Assembly: GCA_029861085.1 (NCBI GenBank)
Contig: JAOUAE010000005.1
Span: 1 to 23,211, forward strand
Length of the DNA: 23,211 bases
Direction: 5' to 3'
Source of the DNA: Candidatus Nitrosopumilus sp.
GTDB taxonomy: Archaea > Thermoproteota > Nitrososphaeria > Nitrososphaerales > Nitrosopumilaceae
Of the stretch, positions 21,238 through 23,211 are shown in pieces; within the stretch, counting starts at the first letter, position 1; each line of letters starts with the position of its first letter. The translations under genes and the position numbers were made by a program. A model generated the notes under the pieces. That model searched no databases. It saw only the letters and a program-made list of their open reading frames with translations, and was not told where the DNA came from.

Positions 21238-22565
21238 AACAAATCATTTCTAAAATTTCCAAAACTGGTATTCCATCTAAAACAGTGAAACAATCCAAAA
21301 GACAAATTGCAGAATTAGCATATAGTCTAGTTAAAAAAGAAATTAAAAAATATCCGGAAGTGCTAGGATTAGAATTTGGAGGTTCGTTTGCAAAAGGTAC
21401 TTGGCTATCTAAAGATGCAGATATTGATATTTTCATTAGATTCAAAAAAACAATATCAGAAGAAAAATTGGAAAAAATTTCTAAGAAAATTGGTTTTGAT
21501 GCATTAAAACAATATTTTCCATATGTTAGATATTCTCAGCATCCATATGTTGAGGCTAAAATTAAGAGTACTAAGATTAACGTTGTGCCATTTTATGATG
21601 TAAAAATTGGAGAATGGAAAAGTGCTGCAGATAGATCTCCATTTCATACTAAATTTATGGAAAAGTCTCTAACATCAAAAATGAGAAATGAAGTTAGAGT
21701 TCTAAAAACATTTCTAAAGGCAAACGGAATTTATGGTGCAGAAATAGCAAAACAAGGATTTAGTGGATATATTTCAGAGGTTTTGATTTTAGAGTTTGGT
21801 AGTTTTGAGAACCTCATCAAATCAATATCAACAATTAAAGAGAATCAAATTATTGGAAAAACTTCAAAAACGTTTGATACATCAATAGTGGTTATTGATC
21901 CAATTGACAATAACAGAAATTTAGCTGCTGCAATTTCTGATGAAAATATTGGAAAATTTGTTCTTATTTCTAGGGCATTTAAAGAAAGACCATCATTAGA
22001 TTTTTTCAAGAATAAAAAATCAAGAATATCAAAGAAATATTGGGATAATTTGTTAGTGATAAAATTTAATTTTAAAATTAGAAGTCCAGATATAATTTGG
22101 GGACAAATTAAAAGAGCAACTTCCACGTTGTCTACACAGTTAGAATTAGGAGGATTCACTGTGCTTAGAAGTAAACCTCATACAGATCAAGAAAATGAAG
22201 CCTATCTCTTTTTCTTTTTACAATCTACAAAAATTGGTCAAATATATCAAAAGAATGGACCAGATTTTTTCAGAGACGACAGTACCAAAAGTTTCATTTC
22301 TAAAAATCTCAAAAATGCAGAATTAGTATGGATGGGAAATAATAGAAAAATAGTTTCATTAGAAAAAAGAAAACATGTTGATGCAGTAAAGTTCATCATA
22401 GAATTTTTGAAAAAAAATCTTCAGATAGGCATACCAAAAGGCCTTCAAGATGATCTTAAACGAGGTTTCGAGGTTTCAACAGGAAATAAAAATCTAAGCA
22501 AATCAATTAAAGAGGCAGCAGGTGAATTGATTTCAATAGATGGTACACTCCTTCATTTCAATTAA
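21234..22565 (+). CDS. cca: CCA-adding enzyme (archaeal class I tRNA nucleotidyltransferase)
   Basis: 443 residues, the length of archaeal CCA-adding enzymes, which add CCA to tRNA 3' ends. The nucleotidyltransferase motif is GGSFAKGTWLSKDADIDIF (49-67), giving catalytic Asp63 and Asp65. The segment HPYVEAKIKSTKINVVPFYD (103-122) aligns with the place where Archaeoglobus has the third carboxylate (VDVVPCY), but here it is Asn116 (codon AAC, 21579-21581). ADRSPFHTKFM follows as in the family. A catalytic change or a neighbouring carboxylate (Asp122) taking over is inference. It is coupled to thpR by ATGA and overlapped at its end by the next gene. Confidence 0.92.
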   Translation: MKQIISKISKTGIPSKTVKQSKRQIAELAYSLVKKEIKKYPEVLGLEFGGSFAKGTWLSKDADIDIFIRFKKTISEEKLEKISKKIGFDALKQYFPYVRYSQHPYVEAKIKSTKINVVPFYDVKIGEWKSAADRSPFHTKFMEKSLTSKMRNEVRVLKTFLKANGIYGAEIAKQGFSGYISEVLILEFGSFENLIKSISTIKENQIIGKTSKTFDTSIVVIDPIDNNRNLAAAISDENIGKFVLISRAFKERPSLDFFKNKKSRISKKYWDNLLVIKFNFKIRSPDIIWGQIKRATSTLSTQLELGGFTVLRSKPHTDQENEAYLFFFLQSTKIGQIYQKNGPDFFRDDSTKSFISKNLKNAELVWMGNNRKIVSLEKRKHVDAVKFIIEFLKKNLQIGIPKGLQDDLKRGFEVSTGNKNLSKSIKEAAGELISIDGTLLHFN

Positions 22566-23211
22566 AAAATTTGCTAAAGAACCTTATTCAAAAATCTTAG
22601 GATATCCAAAAGCTACTAGTCGTCAAATAAAATCAAGAATCAATGAATTAGAAAAATTAAAAATTAAATCAATTTCATTAACTGGTCCTACTAAAATTGG
22701 AAACTTGGCAATTTTAGGGAAAGGATACGTGGGGGTTGTTGTTCTTGCGAAAAAAGGTAACAAAGAGATTGCACTTAAAATTAGAAGAACAGATTCACCA
22801 AGAAACGATATGAAAAATGAGGCGGTCTTACTAAAATTGGTAAATTCAGTAAATGTTGGGCCTAAAATATTTGATGTTAGTAAAAATTTCTTAATTATGG
22901 AATATCTTGAAGGAGAGAAATTTAGTGATTGGTTAGATTTGTTAAAAGGAATTGGAAGTGCAAAAAAATTAAAATCTAAAATTAAGAATATTTTAGAGGA
23001 TTGTTACAGATTAGATCAAATAGGTTTTGATCACGGAGAGTTAAGTAATATTTCAAAACATGTCATTGTAGGAAAAACAAAGGTTAGTCTAATTGATTTT
23101 GAAAGCTCTAGTACTAACAGAAGACCTTCTAATGTTACATCAATTACTCAGGCATTTTTTATTGGATCAGGTAATGCAAAAAAAGCTCAAAAAATTTACA
23201 AAAACCCTCCT
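22540..23211 (+). CDS. COG2112-type predicted protein kinase (3' end outside window)
   Basis: An open frame from ATG at 22540 (just after an in-frame TAG) runs 224 codons to the window edge, overlapping the end of cca by 26 bases. It is a small kinase-fold protein: Gly-rich loop GKGYVGVVV (60-68), VAIK-type Lys80 (ALKIRR), helix-C Glu94, hinge IMEYLEG (119-125), catalytic loop D164-H165-G-E167-L-S-N170, and metal Asp186 in LIDFES (normally DFG). The catalytic loop has Glu in place of Asp and is two residues shorter before Asn than HRDxxxxN. The N-terminal 50 residues look like a helical add-on. The resemblance is to predicted archaeal Ser/Thr kinases (COG2112) and more distantly to Bud32. Substrate unknown. 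Confidence 0.8.
   Translation, partial: MVHSFISIKKFAKEPYSKILGYPKATSRQIKSRINELEKLKIKSISLTGPTKIGNLAILGKGYVGVVVLAKKGNKEIALKIRRTDSPRNDMKNEAVLLKLVNSVNVGPKIFDVSKNFLIMEYLEGEKFSDWLDLLKGIGSAKKLKSKIKNILEDCYRLDQIGFDHGELSNISKHVIVGKTKVSLIDFESSSTNRRPSNVTSITQAFFIGSGNAKKAQKIYKNPP

Overview
The window is AT-rich DNA with short intergenic gaps, archaeal TATA boxes about 26 bp upstream of several start codons (leaderless transcripts), and gene content typical of an ammonia-oxidising thaumarchaeon of the Nitrosopumilus/Nitrosarchaeum type. Supporting genes include a membrane-anchored blue-copper protein, the UPF0200/UPF0201 pair, archaeal-type Prs, Trm-G10, CCA-adding enzyme and ThpR. I see no rRNA, tRNA, CRISPR array, IS element or phage gene, so this looks like ordinary chromosome.

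Layout. (1) 1-671: start of an unidentified leftward gene, then a RadA/KaiC-like protein whose P-loop is degenerate. (2) 859-1726: a recent 410-bp tandem duplication carrying two almost identical ferredoxins. Each has the same TATA/operator block, but the distal operator half-site is arranged differently in front of each copy. (3) 1718-4601: a membrane-anchored cupredoxin, divergent from a Cache-HAMP receptor adenylate cyclase. (4) 4677-6356: a protein fusing a J-like domain (HSD instead of HPD) to a beta-rich C-terminus, and a UspA protein whose true start is probably at 6356. (5) 6594-9868: three membrane transporters (VIT1/CCC1 metal, APC amino acid, CPA2 cation/proton antiporter), convergent with a secreted, membrane-tethered protein that may start with a mature N-terminal His. 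(6) 10589-15377: glutamine synthetase, a radical-SAM aminomutase of the KamA family, and divergently a large MscS channel. (7) 15416-18868: tightly coupled run prs, Trm-G10, RNase Z, sirtuin, with 1- or 4-base overlaps. (8) 18869-23211: an empty gap, a small membrane-anchored coiled-coil protein, the UPF0201/UPF0200 pair, and divergently ThpR, CCA-adding enzyme and a truncated COG2112-type kinase.

How the genes fit together. The right third is rich in tRNA maturation: G10 methylation, 3'-trailer removal (RNase Z), CCA addition and a 2',3'-cyclic-phosphate RNA phosphoesterase. The middle has an osmotic/nitrogen flavour: GS, an aminomutase that lacks the lysine-binding Asp residues, MscS and transporters. 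The left third concerns electron carriers and copper.

The observations I rate highest are the ferredoxin twins with their re-arranged operators, the aminomutase whose substrate pocket argues against lysine (beta-glutamate is a candidate), the CCA-adding enzyme with Asn where a third catalytic Asp is expected, and the J-domain/beta-solenoid fusion. All functional statements are from reading the sequence and from memory of the families; no search was run.
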